Assembly (NCBI RefSeq): GCF_002797315.1
Contig: NZ_KZ454936.1
Location: 371,133-435,132 of the forward strand
DNA: 64,000 nt
Reading direction: 5' to 3'
DNA from: Bacillus sp. FJAT-44742
Lineage (GTDB): Bacteria > Bacillota > Bacilli > Bacillales > Marinococcaceae
In this document: one piece after another, positions 46,760 to 57,508 of the stretch
Position numbering within the stretch: the first letter of the stretch is position 1
Layout of the letters: each line of letters starts with the position of its first letter
Notes under the pieces: model-generated
Database searches by the model: none
What the model was told of the DNA's origin: nothing
What the model saw: the letters and a program-made list of their open reading frames with translations, nothing else
Program-made: the position numbers and the translations under genes

Positions 46760-49189
46760 CTATACGGTAGTGGATCGAAGCCCCCATATTTCAGCTGCAT
46801 ATTCAGAGATGGTCCGGTCACTGGAAAACTTGCCCGAGTGAGCAATATTGGTAATGCTCATCTGCATCCATTTACTTCGGTTACGGTATGTCTGATCTAC
46901 AAGTTCCTGTGCTTCCTCATAGCTGTCAAAGTCCTTCAAAACAAAGTACTCGTCATTATTTGAAAGGATGTTATAGTAAATATCTTTAAATTCCATTTCA
47001 TCGGAACCAAAAAATCCATTGACCAATTGATCCATGACTGTACGAATTCGGTCATCCGTGTTGTAAATATCTCTTGCAACATATCCACCGTGATTGTAAT
47101 AATGAAGAACTTCATCCGCACTGAGGCCGAAAATAAAGCTGTTCTCTTTTCCAACCATATCTTTAATTTCAATGTTTGCCCCATCAAGAGTCCCTAGAGT
47201 CAGGGCCCCGTTCATCATTAATTTCATGTTGCCCGTGCCGGATGCTTCTTTGCTTGCTGTAGAAATCTGTTCACTTACATCAGCTGCCGGAATGATCTTT
47301 TCAGCCAGGCTTACACTGTAATTCTCCATAAAGACGACCTTGATTTTATTTTTAATCAATGGATCACTATTGATCATGTCCGCCACAGAAATAATGAGTT
47401 TGATTACCTGCTTAGCGAAGTGATACCCGGGAGCAGCTTTTGCCCCGAAAATAAATGTCCGGGGTGTAATATCAAGAGACGGGTTTTCTCGTAAAGTATT
47501 ATAAAGATAAATAATATGGAAGATATTTAAAAGCTGTCGTTTGTACCCATGAAGTCGTTTAATATGAACATCAAAAATGGAATGGTCATCAACTATGATT
47601 CCTGTTTGATCTCTAATGATCTTGGCAAATTGTTGTTTGTTGTATCGTTTTACGCTATCAATCTTCTCTTGAAAGGATTTATCATCTACGTAGCGAAGAA
47701 GCCCAATCAGGTTTTTTGGGTGCTCAATCCATTTATCACCGATTGCTTCACTTATGGCAGCTGAAAGCTCTGGGTTGGCATGAAGCAGCCAGCGTCTATG
47801 AGTGATCCCGTTTGTTTTGTTGTTAAATTTTTGCGGATAGAGAGAATAGAACATTTTCATCTCTTTTTTCTTTAAAATATCTGTATGAATCTTAGCAACA
47901 CCATTGACGCTGAAGCTTCCTACGATGGCTAGATGAGCCATTCTTATCGTATCGTAAGCGATAATGGCAAGTTCAGGTATTTGGTCCCGGAGTTCAGGGT
48001 GATCAAACCATAGGCCTTTGCAGAAACGTTCATTGATTTCATCTATAATCATAAAAATACGAGGGAGAAGATCTCTTACCATTTCAGTCGGCCATGTTTC
48101 CAGTGCTTCACTCAAGGTTGTATGGTTGGTATAGGCAACTGTTTTCCTCGTTATTTCCCATGCTTCCTCCCAGCTTAACCCTTCTTCATCCAGCAAAATC
48201 CTCATGAGTTCCGGAACGACCAAGCTCGGGTGAGTATCGTTTATTTGTATCTTTATTTTTTCTGGCAAAGAGGAGAGGGGCAGGCCAAGCTTCTTTTTAT
48301 ATGAACGGAGGATACTTTTTAAGCCGGCGGCCACCAGGAAATATTGCTGCTTTAAGCGCAATACTTTGCCTTCAAAATGAGAGTCGTCAGGGTATAGAAA
48401 TTCGGATATTTGTTCGATTGACCTTTTGTATTCAAGGTAGTTATAGTAGTCAGCCCTATCGCTTCCAAAAAAATTAAAGTCATCCGATGAAGACTCTGCG
48501 CTCCACAGCCGGAGTGTATTTACGGTTTTGTTCTGATACCCTACAATGGGAACGTCATAGGGGACGGCCAGTACAGTTTCATAATCTTTATGACGGAATG
48601 TTAATTTGCCATCATTGTCATTCATCTCAACGGTTCCGCCAAAACGAACTTCTACCGCTTGCTCACCACGTCTGGTCTCCCAGGCGTAATCTTCTTTCAG
48701 CCAGTAATCAGGCAGTTCTACCTGGTGACCGTTAACAAAACGCTGGCGAAACAATCCATACTTATAACGTATGCCGCAGCCGTGGCCCGGCAGCTCAAGG
48801 GAAGCAAGGGAATCCAGGAAGCAAGCGGCTAATCGGCCAAGTCCGCCATTTCCTAACCCAGCATCATGTTCTTGAGAGTATATTTCTTCAGGGACAAAAT
48901 CTAATTCCTGCAACGCTTCATTACAAACGTCAAGGAGACCTAGGTTAAGAAGATTATTCTCAATTAAACGTCCAAGTAAAAACTCCATAGAAAAATAGTA
49001 AACTTGTCGTTCTTGCTGTTTTTTATATGTTTGAGTGGTGCGTGTCCAATTTTTACTGACCTGTTCTTTTACAAGAGTACTTAAAGCCACATAGATATCA
49101 CGTTCTGTTGCTTGGTCAAAAGGAATTCCTAATGTCGTTTCGAGTCTGTCAACAATGGCTTCTTTCATGCTTTCAGCCGTCATAATCAT
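46760..49189 (-). CDS. glgP: Glycogen phosphorylase
   Basis: An 809-residue GT35 alpha-glucan phosphorylase releasing glucose-1-phosphate from glycogen. The pyridoxal-phosphate motif EASGTGNMKLMMNGALTLGT is near residues 640-660, and the N-terminus has YFSMEFLLGRLIENNLLNLG and HDAGLGNGGLGRLAACFLDS. ATG 49189 (MIMTAES) has AAAGGAGTGG upstream; a longer frame to 49339 would overlap glgA and has no site. Last gene of the glgBCDAP operon, 31 bases after glgA. Confidence 0.97.
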   Translation of the reverse strand: MIMTAESMKEAIVDRLETTLGIPFDQATERDIYVALSTLVKEQVSKNWTRTTQTYKKQQERQVYYFSMEFLLGRLIENNLLNLGLLDVCNEALQELDFVPEEIYSQEHDAGLGNGGLGRLAACFLDSLASLELPGHGCGIRYKYGLFRQRFVNGHQVELPDYWLKEDYAWETRRGEQAVEVRFGGTVEMNDNDGKLTFRHKDYETVLAVPYDVPIVGYQNKTVNTLRLWSAESSSDDFNFFGSDRADYYNYLEYKRSIEQISEFLYPDDSHFEGKVLRLKQQYFLVAAGLKSILRSYKKKLGLPLSSLPEKIKIQINDTHPSLVVPELMRILLDEEGLSWEEAWEITRKTVAYTNHTTLSEALETWPTEMVRDLLPRIFMIIDEINERFCKGLWFDHPELRDQIPELAIIAYDTIRMAHLAIVGSFSVNGVAKIHTDILKKKEMKMFYSLYPQKFNNKTNGITHRRWLLHANPELSAAISEAIGDKWIEHPKNLIGLLRYVDDKSFQEKIDSVKRYNKQQFAKIIRDQTGIIVDDHSIFDVHIKRLHGYKRQLLNIFHIIYLYNTLRENPSLDITPRTFIFGAKAAPGYHFAKQVIKLIISVADMINSDPLIKNKIKVVFMENYSVSLAEKIIPAADVSEQISTASKEASGTGNMKLMMNGALTLGTLDGANIEIKDMVGKENSFIFGLSADEVLHYYNHGGYVARDIYNTDDRIRTVMDQLVNGFFGSDEMEFKDIYYNILSNNDEYFVLKDFDSYEEAQELVDQTYRNRSKWMQMSITNIAHSGKFSSDRTISEYAAEIWGLRSTTV

Positions 49190-49220
49190 TGGAAGGCTCC
49201 ACTCCTTTTTTTCTATTTCT

Positions 49221-50639
49221 TTATTGGCTGGGAACGAGTGATGAATAGAGATAAATATATTGATGGGCTGAATCTTTCCAGTCATATTGACTGTGATAAA
49301 CGTTTGTAAGCAGGGTTTGTCGTTTTTCAGGAACAGCATAAACTGTTAAAGCATACTTAATTGTATTAAACATGTCATGGGCATTATAGTTGCGGAAGGT
49401 GAAACCATTTCCCTCTCCGGTGTACTCATTGAATGAAGCAACAGTATCTTTTAAACCTCCTATCTCCCGGACAATAGGGATCGTTTCATATTGCAGTGCA
49501 ATAAGCTGTCCTAAACCGCATGGTTCAAAGAGAGACGGCATAAGAAAGAAATCAGAACCTGCATAAATCTGATGAGCTAACCCTTCATCAAAGTAAAGAT
49601 TAGCAGAAATTTTGTCAGGATAGAGATAAGCTGCATGGGAAAAACCATCCTCAAGCTCCTTCTCGCCAGTGCCAAGCACTACAATCTGAACGTCCTGTTC
49701 CATTAATTCGGGCATCATATGAAGAACGAGAGGAAGACCTTTTTGTTCCACCAGGCGCGAAACAATGCCTATGACAGGTATATCCTTGTTTACTGGAAGG
49801 TCCAGCTTTCGTTGAAGAGCCTCTTTATTGGTCTGTTTAGCGTCTGGATCCTGCTTATAGGGAGCTTCCAAATAGGGATCTGACTCAGGATTATAAGCTT
49901 CACCGTCTATTCCGTTAATGATTCCTTCTACATCCTCTTGCCGGTCGCGAAGGATAGAGTCCAGCCCTTCACCGAAGTAAGGGTACTGGATTTCTTTGGC
50001 ATATGAGGGACTGACTGTAGTAATTTTGTCTGCGTGGAAGAGAGCGGCTTTCATACAATTGAGCATCCCGTTCCATTCAAAACCAAAGAGGTGTTCTCCA
50101 GGAAGATTTAACATGTCCTGAAACATATCAATCCCCATGACTCCCTGGTATTTCAAGTTATGTATCGTAAAAACTGTTTTTATCCCCGGTACGGGCTGAA
50201 GGATATTAAACAGGGCGATAGCAAGGCCTGCCTGCCAGTCATGACCATGGACAATATCAGGAGTAAAGTCAGTAAGGGACAGACATTCTATGACAGCTCT
50301 GCTGAAATAAACGAACCTCTCGCCATCGTCGTAATAGCCATAATATCCGTTTCTGCCAAAATAGTATCCGTTGTAGATAAAATAGTAGGTGATGCTGTCA
50401 TGAGTTAATTTATAAAGAGTGGCTTTTTGATTTCTCCAGCCGACGGGAACGGTAGTAGATCCTACTTTCTCCATTCGTTCCTTCCATTCATCTGCTATAT
50501 CCTCATATAAAGGAAGAATCACCCGCACGTCTGCACGGTGATTCTTTTTTAGTTCTTGAGGAAGGGAGCCGATGACATCTGCAAGTCCCCCGGTTTTGGC
50601 GAAAGGGGTACATTCTGAAGCGACAAATAAAACATTCAT
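49221..50639 (-). CDS. glgA: Glycogen synthase
   Basis: A 472-residue GT5 enzyme transferring glucose from ADP-glucose to the growing glucan. The ADP-glucose motif KTGGLADV is at residues 15-22, and the C-terminal GT-B half has PSLFEPCGLGQLIALQYETI near 375-394 with the catalytic Glu. Start ATG with AAAGGAG upstream. Cotranscribed with glgD (35 bases). Confidence 0.97.
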   Translation of the reverse strand: MNVLFVASECTPFAKTGGLADVIGSLPQELKKNHRADVRVILPLYEDIADEWKERMEKVGSTTVPVGWRNQKATLYKLTHDSITYYFIYNGYYFGRNGYYGYYDDGERFVYFSRAVIECLSLTDFTPDIVHGHDWQAGLAIALFNILQPVPGIKTVFTIHNLKYQGVMGIDMFQDMLNLPGEHLFGFEWNGMLNCMKAALFHADKITTVSPSYAKEIQYPYFGEGLDSILRDRQEDVEGIINGIDGEAYNPESDPYLEAPYKQDPDAKQTNKEALQRKLDLPVNKDIPVIGIVSRLVEQKGLPLVLHMMPELMEQDVQIVVLGTGEKELEDGFSHAAYLYPDKISANLYFDEGLAHQIYAGSDFFLMPSLFEPCGLGQLIALQYETIPIVREIGGLKDTVASFNEYTGEGNGFTFRNYNAHDMFNTIKYALTVYAVPEKRQTLLTNVYHSQYDWKDSAHQYIYLYSSLVPSQ

Positions 50640-50674
50640 TGTAAGGGAACTCCTTTCTGGTGTTTAAGATAGAC

Positions 50675-51784
50675 TTATAATGTTTTGCTTTTGGCAACCA
50701 CAAAAGGCTGCTCTGAGCCGCCAATTAATGTTCGTTCCGTTGAAACCGCGGCGTCCTTATCTAAAATGACATTTTCTAAGTGTACTCCTTCTTTTACCTT
50801 GCATTTCTGCATGATGATAGAATTTTTGACCTTTGCCCCTTTTTCAACTCTGACGCCCCGGAACAAAATGCTGTTTTCCACTTCTCCATCGATTTTGCAG
50901 CCATTGGCGATCAATGAATTGCTGATAGAGGAAGAGGGCGAGTACTCAGCGGGTGGTTCGTCTTTTACTTTTGTGTATATTAATTGATCCCCGTAAAAAA
51001 GGTTTTGATAGACCTCTGGGTTTAAGAGTTTCATATTATGCTTATAAAAACTTTCAACAGAATTAATGATTGCTGCATATCCATCGAACACGTAAGACTG
51101 GACATGGAGACGGTCTAAGTTCCGTTTAATTCCGTCAAGGAAGAAGCTGCTTTTTTCATAGGCAATACATTCATCGACCAGACTCAAAAGCAAGCGTTTC
51201 CCAATAATATACATGCCAGAAAAGACATGAGAATTATTTTGGTCATGAGTAATATCCGTAACCCAGCCCTGTTCATCTGTTTCGAGCTTCAAGCAGGGGG
51301 AATGTTCAGGTTCTTTTTGTTCAAATTGCTTGCTGATCAGCGTGACATCAGCTTCTGTTTCTAAATGGTGCCTGAATGCCTTTTGAACATCCACGTTGCC
51401 AATGAACTGGCTTCCGCTGATTAATACATACTGGGCATGTCCTCCCCGGTAAAGAAAGTCTCTGTTATTGTGGAAATGCTGAAGATCTCCTCTGGAAATA
51501 TCAGTGGGATCATTCCAGTCTGGGGGAAGAATAAATAGCCCGCCCCTTTTTCGGTCTAAATCCCACTCTGCACCTGTGCCTAAATGATCCATAAGAGAAC
51601 GGTATTTATACCGGGTGAACAAAGCCACATCATGGATTTGGCTATTAATCATATTGGAGAGAACAAAGTCGATGAGCCTGTACCGGCCGCCGAAAGGAAC
51701 AGCGGCCCCGCACCTGAAATAAGTTAACTCCTGCAAAAAATCGTGTTCATGATCTAAATTTATAATGCCCATCATGCGTTCCAT
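50675..51784 (-). CDS. glgD: GlgD, ADP-glucose pyrophosphorylase regulatory-type subunit
   Basis: A 369-residue homologue of GlgC that lacks the N-terminal Gly-rich nucleotide loop (MMGIINLDHEHDFLQELTYF in its place), keeping PFGGRYRLIDFVLSN and the C-terminal left-handed beta-helix hexapeptides (NSIIMQKCKVKEGVHLENVI). In Bacillus and Geobacillus GlgD is thought to bind GlgC and tune its activity rather than catalyse. ATG 51784 has AGGAGG. Confidence 0.95.
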   Translation of the reverse strand: MERMMGIINLDHEHDFLQELTYFRCGAAVPFGGRYRLIDFVLSNMINSQIHDVALFTRYKYRSLMDHLGTGAEWDLDRKRGGLFILPPDWNDPTDISRGDLQHFHNNRDFLYRGGHAQYVLISGSQFIGNVDVQKAFRHHLETEADVTLISKQFEQKEPEHSPCLKLETDEQGWVTDITHDQNNSHVFSGMYIIGKRLLLSLVDECIAYEKSSFFLDGIKRNLDRLHVQSYVFDGYAAIINSVESFYKHNMKLLNPEVYQNLFYGDQLIYTKVKDEPPAEYSPSSSISNSLIANGCKIDGEVENSILFRGVRVEKGAKVKNSIIMQKCKVKEGVHLENVILDKDAAVSTERTLIGGSEQPFVVAKSKTL

Positions 51785-51838
51785 CTGCGAGCCTCCTAGC
51801 GAATGTCAATGTATGAATGTTTAATATCCAATCATTAC

Positions 51839-52990
51839 TTATTTACTGACGGCAAAATCTTCAAGCATCGTGTCTTTATCTATAACTCTTAACTCTTCAT
51901 TTGGACCTGACTGAATCGTACAGTTATCAGGAATAATTGTTCCCTCTTTAATAATGGCCTTTTCAATTTTTACATTCCGGCCTATTTTTACGTTTGGCAT
52001 AATAACAGAGTGCTCAATAGTTGAGTTTTGGCCAGCTTCTACGCCGTGGAATAAGATGGAGTGGTGAACTTTTCCGTATATTTGACACCCTTCATTTACT
52101 AGGCTGCTCGTAACCTGCGCACCAGGACCGACGTAGTGAGGGGGCTGATTGTGATTGACTGAATAAATCCGCCAGTTGTAGTCCGTTAACTGAAGAGATG
52201 GACTTTCTTTAAGTAAGTCCATATTGGCTTCCCAGTAGCTGTTAATAGTTCCAACGTCTTTCCAATAACCCTTGAACGGGAAGGCAAAGAGTCGCTTTTG
52301 ATCTCTCAGCATCGCCGGAATAATGTCTTTTCCAAAGTCATGGCTGGAAACCTCGCTTTTTGCATCGTCCAATAAATATTGTTTCAGGACACTCCAGGTA
52401 AAGATATAAATTCCCATAGAAGCAAGATTATTTTTAGGCACAGCAGGTTTTTCCTGGAATTCAGTTACTGAGTAATCGCTCGCCGTGTTCATAATCCCAA
52501 AGCGGGAAGCTTCTTCCCATGGCACCTCTATCACGGAAATAGAAGTATCAGCATTCTTTTCCTTGTGAAAATCAAGCATGGCTGCATAGTTCATCTTGTA
52601 AATATGGTCTCCTGAGATAACCAGAATGTATTGAGGGTTAAATTGCTCGATAAACTGGATATTTTGATAAATCGCATCAGCTGTTCCCTTATACCATTCC
52701 CCTGCTTCACCTTTTCCGGTAAAAGGAGGAAGTACAGAAACTCCGCCATGCTTTCTATCCATATCCCATGGTCTCCCGATGCCCAAATGCTTGTTTAATT
52801 CCAAAGGTTCATATTGGGTGAGGACTCCGACTGTATCAATGTTAGAATTTGTGCAATTACTTAATGTGAAATCTATAATGCGGTATTTCCCGCCAAAATA
52901 AACGGCTGGTTTTGCCGTATCTTTTGTAAGAAGTCCTAATCTTTTTCCTTCTCCTCCTGCTAAGAGCATTCCGACACATTCTTTTTTCAT
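51839..52990 (-). CDS. glgC: Glucose-1-phosphate adenylyltransferase
   Basis: A 383-residue catalytic ADP-glucose pyrophosphorylase. N-terminal [20 protein letters not shown] (7-26), [16 protein letters not shown], the sugar-phosphate site [11 protein letters not shown], and a C-terminal beta-helix domain. The ATG at 52990 overlaps the glgB stop by 4 bases, so the two are coupled; GGGAGGAAG lies upstream. Confidence 0.97.
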   Translation of the reverse strand: MKKECVGMLLAGGEGKRLGLLTKDTAKPAVYFGGKYRIIDFTLSNCTNSNIDTVGVLTQYEPLELNKHLGIGRPWDMDRKHGGVSVLPPFTGKGEAGEWYKGTADAIYQNIQFIEQFNPQYILVISGDHIYKMNYAAMLDFHKEKNADTSISVIEVPWEEASRFGIMNTASDYSVTEFQEKPAVPKNNLASMGIYIFTWSVLKQYLLDDAKSEVSSHDFGKDIIPAMLRDQKRLFAFPFKGYWKDVGTINSYWEANMDLLKESPSLQLTDYNWRIYSVNHNQPPHYVGPGAQVTSSLVNEGCQIYGKVHHSILFHGVEAGQNSTIEHSVIMPNVKIGRNVKIEKAIIKEGTIIPDNCTIQSGPNEELRVIDKDTMLEDFAVSK

Positions 52991-54912
52991 TGTTCTTCCT
53001 CCCTTGCTTGTTCCCCCTCGGGAAGGCGCCTGTATACAGTGATGGCTAGAGGAGGTATTTTCAACGATATATATTGATCTTGGCCGTTCCAATGTTCAGG
53101 AACAGTAAAGTGGGGGGCTGAGCTCGTTTGCCCGGAACCTCCGAAAGCTTCAGAGTCAGAGTTGAATATTTCCTTATAGGTGCCTGGTTTAGGTACTCCT
53201 ACGCGGTAGTCATACCGCACCACAGGTGTAAAGTTACATACAATTAGAAGTTCATCTTCAGGATCAAATCCTTTTCTTACAAAGGAAATAATGCTTTGCT
53301 CGTAATCATTAGCGTTAATCCAAAAAAATCCTTCACCTTCGTGGTCTTTTTCAAACAATGCATTTTCTTCAAGGTAAAAGTGATTCAGCTCTTTTACATA
53401 ACGATGGATTTTATTGTGCAGAGGATAGTCTAAAAGGTTCCAATCCAGGTCATCTAAATCTTTCCATTCATCATATTGGCCCAGTTCGCCTCCCATAAAG
53501 AGTAGTTTTTTTCCAGGGTGGGTCATCATATAGCCGTAAAGCAATCTGAGCTGAGCAAACTGCTGCCATTGGTCACCTGGCATTTTATTAAGAAGGGAAC
53601 GTTTCCCATGGACCACTTCATCATGAGATAAAGGTAAAATATAATTCTCTGAAAAGGCATACATTAAAGAGAAAGTAATGAGTGAGTGATTCCACTTTCG
53701 ATGGACGGGATCCATCTCCATGTATTCAAGCATGTCATTCATCCAGCCCATGTTCCATTTGAAATTAAAGCCAAGCCCGCCAACATGAGTAGGGGAGCTG
53801 ACAAGAGGCCAGGAAGTACTTTCTTCAGCCATCATTAATGCATGAGGATGGTATTTAAAAACCGTTTCATTCAGCTTGCGTAAAAAAGCAATGGCTTCAA
53901 GGTTCTCTTCTCCACCGTACGTGTTATAAATCTTTTCTTCTCCATCATGCTTATCAAAATTTAAATAGAGCATGTTAGCTACTGCGTCCACTCTCAATCC
54001 GTCGATGTGGAACTCCTTCATCCAGAAAACAGCGTTGGATATAAGAAAACTCTGGATTTCAGGCTTACCAAAATCAAAGGTTAATGTCCCCCACGAAAGC
54101 TTTTCAGCCTTCCTTGAATCTTCATATTCAAATACGGGACCGCCATCAAAGAGACGAAGACCGTGACTATCTTTACAAAAATGGCCAGGTACCCAGTCCA
54201 TAATGACACCAATTTGATGCTTATGGCACGTATCAACAAAGTAACGGAAGTCATCAGGAGAGCCAAATCTGCTTGTGACAGAGAAATACCCTGTAATCTG
54301 ATAACCCCATGAGCGATCATATGGATGTTCTGATAAAGGAAGAAGTTCGATATGGGTGAACCCCATGTCCTTCACATATGGGACAAGAGTTTCAGCAAGC
54401 TCCCGGTAGGAATAAAGAGTTCCATCATCTTTGCGTTTCCACGTACCCAGATGCACTTCATAGACTAGAAGAGGGGAGTCATAAGGCGCTTGCTTCTCTC
54501 TTTCTGAAAACCACTCCTGATCACTCCATTTATAGGTGGATGGAGCTGGTGCTACTGAGGCAGTGGCAGGCCGAACTTCGGAAGTGAAAGCATAAGGGTC
54601 TGCTTTTAATAATGTTTCGTCATAAGATGTGGTGATTTTGTACTTGTAGGATGTACCAGCTTCAATGGAAGTGAAAAAGCCAGCCCATACTCCCTGGTCA
54701 TTAATCCGGTGAAGGGGATAATCATCCCCGTTCCAATAGTTAAATTCTCCCACCACACTGACCTGCTTTGCATGAGGAGCCCAGACAACAAAGCGGTACC
54801 CAGATTCTCCGTTAAGTACCAAGTGGTGGCAGCCAAATGTCTCGTAGCTTTGAAAAAAAGTTCCTTGGTGAAATAAATACAAATCGTGTTCAGAAATCCC
54901 TAAATTATCCAT
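52987..54912 (-). CDS. glgB: 1,4-alpha-glucan branching enzyme
   Basis: A 641-residue GH13 enzyme making alpha-1,6 branches. The CBM48 domain (about 25-115) has [20 protein letters not shown]; the barrel carries [20 protein letters not shown] with the nucleophile Asp, [10 protein letters not shown] with the acid/base Glu and [14 protein letters not shown]. First gene of the glgBCDAP operon. ATG 54912 has AGGGGG upstream. No operon promoter could be fixed with confidence. Confidence 0.97.
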   Translation of the reverse strand: MDNLGISEHDLYLFHQGTFFQSYETFGCHHLVLNGESGYRFVVWAPHAKQVSVVGEFNYWNGDDYPLHRINDQGVWAGFFTSIEAGTSYKYKITTSYDETLLKADPYAFTSEVRPATASVAPAPSTYKWSDQEWFSEREKQAPYDSPLLVYEVHLGTWKRKDDGTLYSYRELAETLVPYVKDMGFTHIELLPLSEHPYDRSWGYQITGYFSVTSRFGSPDDFRYFVDTCHKHQIGVIMDWVPGHFCKDSHGLRLFDGGPVFEYEDSRKAEKLSWGTLTFDFGKPEIQSFLISNAVFWMKEFHIDGLRVDAVANMLYLNFDKHDGEEKIYNTYGGEENLEAIAFLRKLNETVFKYHPHALMMAEESTSWPLVSSPTHVGGLGFNFKWNMGWMNDMLEYMEMDPVHRKWNHSLITFSLMYAFSENYILPLSHDEVVHGKRSLLNKMPGDQWQQFAQLRLLYGYMMTHPGKKLLFMGGELGQYDEWKDLDDLDWNLLDYPLHNKIHRYVKELNHFYLEENALFEKDHEGEGFFWINANDYEQSIISFVRKGFDPEDELLIVCNFTPVVRYDYRVGVPKPGTYKEIFNSDSEAFGGSGQTSSAPHFTVPEHWNGQDQYISLKIPPLAITVYRRLPEGEQAREEEQ

Positions 54913-55426
54913 TGCAATCCCCCTGGTGAAATGAAAAAGTTACTGGCTGTCAACTACAGAGCCGTTTTGAGTTAGTATAAGTTTCTCTTTCACAGAGAAA
55001 TAAACCTTCTAACTGCTTAGAAAACTTTGCGAAGTTTTTTGACAAATTTTTTCTGCAAAACGCGTAAAATATTTATATGCAGGGTACATGATTATATGAT
55101 TCTTAAAAACACTGCATTCTCACTACATGCACCTGAAATAATAGGTAGATAATAAAGTGCAAACAAAAAGCGTAGCGTTTAACTATATTATTTATTACAT
55201 CGGCCTAGAACATTTGTCGGACGTGGAAAACAGGCAAAACAACCTGAGACTCAACAAGGAAAGTGGCTTAGTCATTCCATTCCCCGTCCAATCAGCAGAA
55301 AAAAGATTATTTTTGTTGAAAAGTATGTTGTTTTGTCGCATTTTTTAACAGAAAATAACTATTACATGATTTAGTTAAGAAAGGTCTTGTTATCATCAAG
55401 GAAATCCTGCTGTTTTAGCAAAGGGT

Positions 55427-55455
55427 TTGATATTATCAGTGGTTCTCGTTATAAT
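55427..55455 (+). promoter_or_regulatory. glpD promoter
   Basis: TTGATA (55427-55432), 17-base spacer, TATAAT (55450-55455), placing transcription start about 30 bases before the leader terminator. Confidence 0.8.
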
Positions 55456-55490
55456 AGAACTAAGTTAATAAAATGGTCGGAGTTACAGAG

Positions 55491-55540
55491 AGACCACAAT
55501 ACCCTGCTACGCAACAGCAGGTGTATTGTGGTCTTTTTTT
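55491..55540 (+). terminator. glpD leader terminator (GlpP antitermination target)
   Basis: A long hairpin, AGACCACAATACCCTGCT against CAGCAGGTGTATTGTGGTCT, followed by seven T, lies between the promoter and glpD. In B. subtilis the same arrangement upstream of glpD is read through only when GlpP with glycerol-3-phosphate binds the leader RNA. The hairpin is seen; GlpP control is inference by homology. Confidence 0.82.
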
Positions 55541-55577
55541 ATTCCTAATTCTGACAATAGAAAAAGGAGAGGTACCT

Positions 55578-57263
55578 ATGAAACAATCACGGTTTTCTGC
55601 CATATCTAGAACAGAGCGGTTAGAAGAAATGTCAGGTAAGGAGCTAGACTTGCTTGTCATCGGCGGTGGGATTACTGGTGCAGGCATAGCCCTTGATACA
55701 GCTGCAAGAGGAATAGATGTAGGTTTGATTGAAATGCAGGATTTTGCTGAAGGAACGTCAAGTCGATCTACCAAACTAGTACACGGAGGGCTTCGCTACT
55801 TAAAACAATTTGAAGTGAAGCTTGTGGCTGAGGTAGGAAAAGAAAGAGCGATTGTCTATGAAAATGCTCCCCATGTTACAACACCTGAATGGATGCTGCT
55901 TCCTATCATTGAAAACGGCACCTTTGGTAAATTCTCAACATCTCTTGGTTTAAAAGTTTATGATACTCTTGCACGAGTAAAAAAGAGTGAAAAGCGTTAC
56001 ATGTTAAATAAAGAGGAAACGTTAAAAAAAGAACCGTTATTATTAAAGGATAAAGTAAAAGGCGGCGGAGTTTACGTGGAATATCGCACTGATGATGCCC
56101 GCTTAACATTAGAAACGATAAAGAAGGCCAATGATTTAGGTGCCAACCCTGTGAACCATGCGAAAGCAGAGTCATTTATTTATAAAGGAAATAAAGTGGT
56201 GGGAGTAAATGTTAGAGACCTGGTTAACGATAAAACCTATGAAATCTATGCAAAGCATATTGTAAGCGCGGCAGGTCCCTGGGTCGATGAGTTAAGGGAA
56301 AAAGATGGATCAAAAAAGGGGAAACAGCTTCATTTAACAAAAGGTGTTCATCTGGTGTTTGACCGGGAAAGGTTCCCGCTTCAGCAAGCTGTTTACTTTG
56401 ATACGCCTGACGGAAGAATGGTCTTTGCCATCCCCCGGGACAAAAAGGCGTATGTAGGCACGACTGACACGGTATATAAAGGAGATATTGCTAGTCCAAG
56501 AATGACCGAAGAAGACCGGGACTATCTTCTTCAGGCAGCAAATGAGATGTTTCCTGAAGTGAACCTGTCACCAGAAGACGTGGAATCAAGCTGGGCCGGC
56601 CTCCGTCCCCTTATTTATGAAGAAGGTAAGAATGCTTCTGAAATCTCCCGAAAAGATGAGGTGTTTATCTCTGAGTCTGGATTAATATCCATTGCAGGGG
56701 GAAAGTTGACAGGGTATCGGAAGATGGCAGAACGTATTGCTGATATTGTTACCGAAAAGCTTAACATTCACGCCCCGTGCCCGACTGAACATATAAAACT
56801 ATCAGGCGGGGATGTAGGGGGAAGCGCAGGGTTTGATCATTTTATTGAAGAAAATCAAGCTAAGGGACTATCACTTGGATTATCCCACGAAGAGGCAAGG
56901 GAGATCGTACGGTTTTATGGATCAAACGCTCTCCGTCTTTTTGAATTACTGGAAGAACAAGGGGAGATTGCAAAGGAGTATGGACTGCCTCTTCACTTAG
57001 CTGGTAAACTTCTGTATGCTCTTCAGGATGAAATGGCAGTGACTCCACTTGACTTCTTTAATCGCAGAACAGCTTATTTATATTTTGGAATGGAACAGGT
57101 AACTGCCTATAAGGAGAACGTCACTGCTTATATGAAAGATCACTTGCGTTGGACAGAGGAGCAAGAAAGATTATTTACTAGAGTACTAGAGGAAGAAATA
57201 AAGTGGGCTCAGGTACCTTTAGGAAAGGAATCCGGTCCTGAAGCAAAAAAAGTGGTGGGATAA
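55578..57263 (+). CDS. glpD: Aerobic glycerol-3-phosphate dehydrogenase
   Basis: A 561-residue FAD flavoprotein oxidising glycerol-3-phosphate to dihydroxyacetone phosphate at the membrane. FAD motif GGGITGAGIALDTAARG (about 28-44), STKLVHGGLRYLKQFE (about 62-77), GPWVDELR and the C-terminal SIAGGKLTGYRKMAE. ATG 55578 has AAAGGAGAGG; the upstream reading from 55473 runs through the leader terminator and is rejected. A terminator follows. Confidence 0.97.
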   Translation: MKQSRFSAISRTERLEEMSGKELDLLVIGGGITGAGIALDTAARGIDVGLIEMQDFAEGTSSRSTKLVHGGLRYLKQFEVKLVAEVGKERAIVYENAPHVTTPEWMLLPIIENGTFGKFSTSLGLKVYDTLARVKKSEKRYMLNKEETLKKEPLLLKDKVKGGGVYVEYRTDDARLTLETIKKANDLGANPVNHAKAESFIYKGNKVVGVNVRDLVNDKTYEIYAKHIVSAAGPWVDELREKDGSKKGKQLHLTKGVHLVFDRERFPLQQAVYFDTPDGRMVFAIPRDKKAYVGTTDTVYKGDIASPRMTEEDRDYLLQAANEMFPEVNLSPEDVESSWAGLRPLIYEEGKNASEISRKDEVFISESGLISIAGGKLTGYRKMAERIADIVTEKLNIHAPCPTEHIKLSGGDVGGSAGFDHFIEENQAKGLSLGLSHEEAREIVRFYGSNALRLFELLEEQGEIAKEYGLPLHLAGKLLYALQDEMAVTPLDFFNRRTAYLYFGMEQVTAYKENVTAYMKDHLRWTEEQERLFTRVLEEEIKWAQVPLGKESGPEAKKVVG

Positions 57264-57265
57264 GA

Positions 57266-57297
57266 CAAAAAGGAACAGGCTGCCTGTTCCTTTTTTG
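57266..57297 (+). terminator. Terminator after glpD
   Basis: Hairpin AAGGAACAGGC / GCCTGTTCCTT with six T. Confidence 0.9.
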
Positions 57298-57508
57298 TGA
57301 GAAAAAATTGCTTTTTTCCCTGTAATTTGAGAGAACTCACCCCAGTACATGTTGGGGAAAAGAGAAATTTGACGAACGAGATCTATATATGTTGGAGGAA
57401 AAAAGAAGGAAAAAGAAAACTTTTCTATAAAAATAATAATGTACATGATACTCTAAAAATGGAAGAGAAAGTAAGCTTTACTACTGGAAAGAAACGAGGA
57501 GGAAAGGT

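Larger units (their letters stand above)
54913..55577. other. Divergent glgB/glpD control region
   Basis: 665 bases. On the + strand it holds the glpD promoter (55427-55455) and leader terminator (55491-55540). The part next to glgB is AT-rich, with no confident minus-strand promoter. The 63-codon frame at 55157 has no ribosome site. Confidence 0.65.

Noticed and set aside
55157-55348. 63-codon frame between glgB and glpD
   Set aside because: No ribosome site and no conserved features; intergenic AT-rich sequence.
55473-55577. 35-codon N-terminal extension of glpD
   Set aside because: It would translate the leader terminator hairpin; the ATG at 55578 has the ribosome site and family start.
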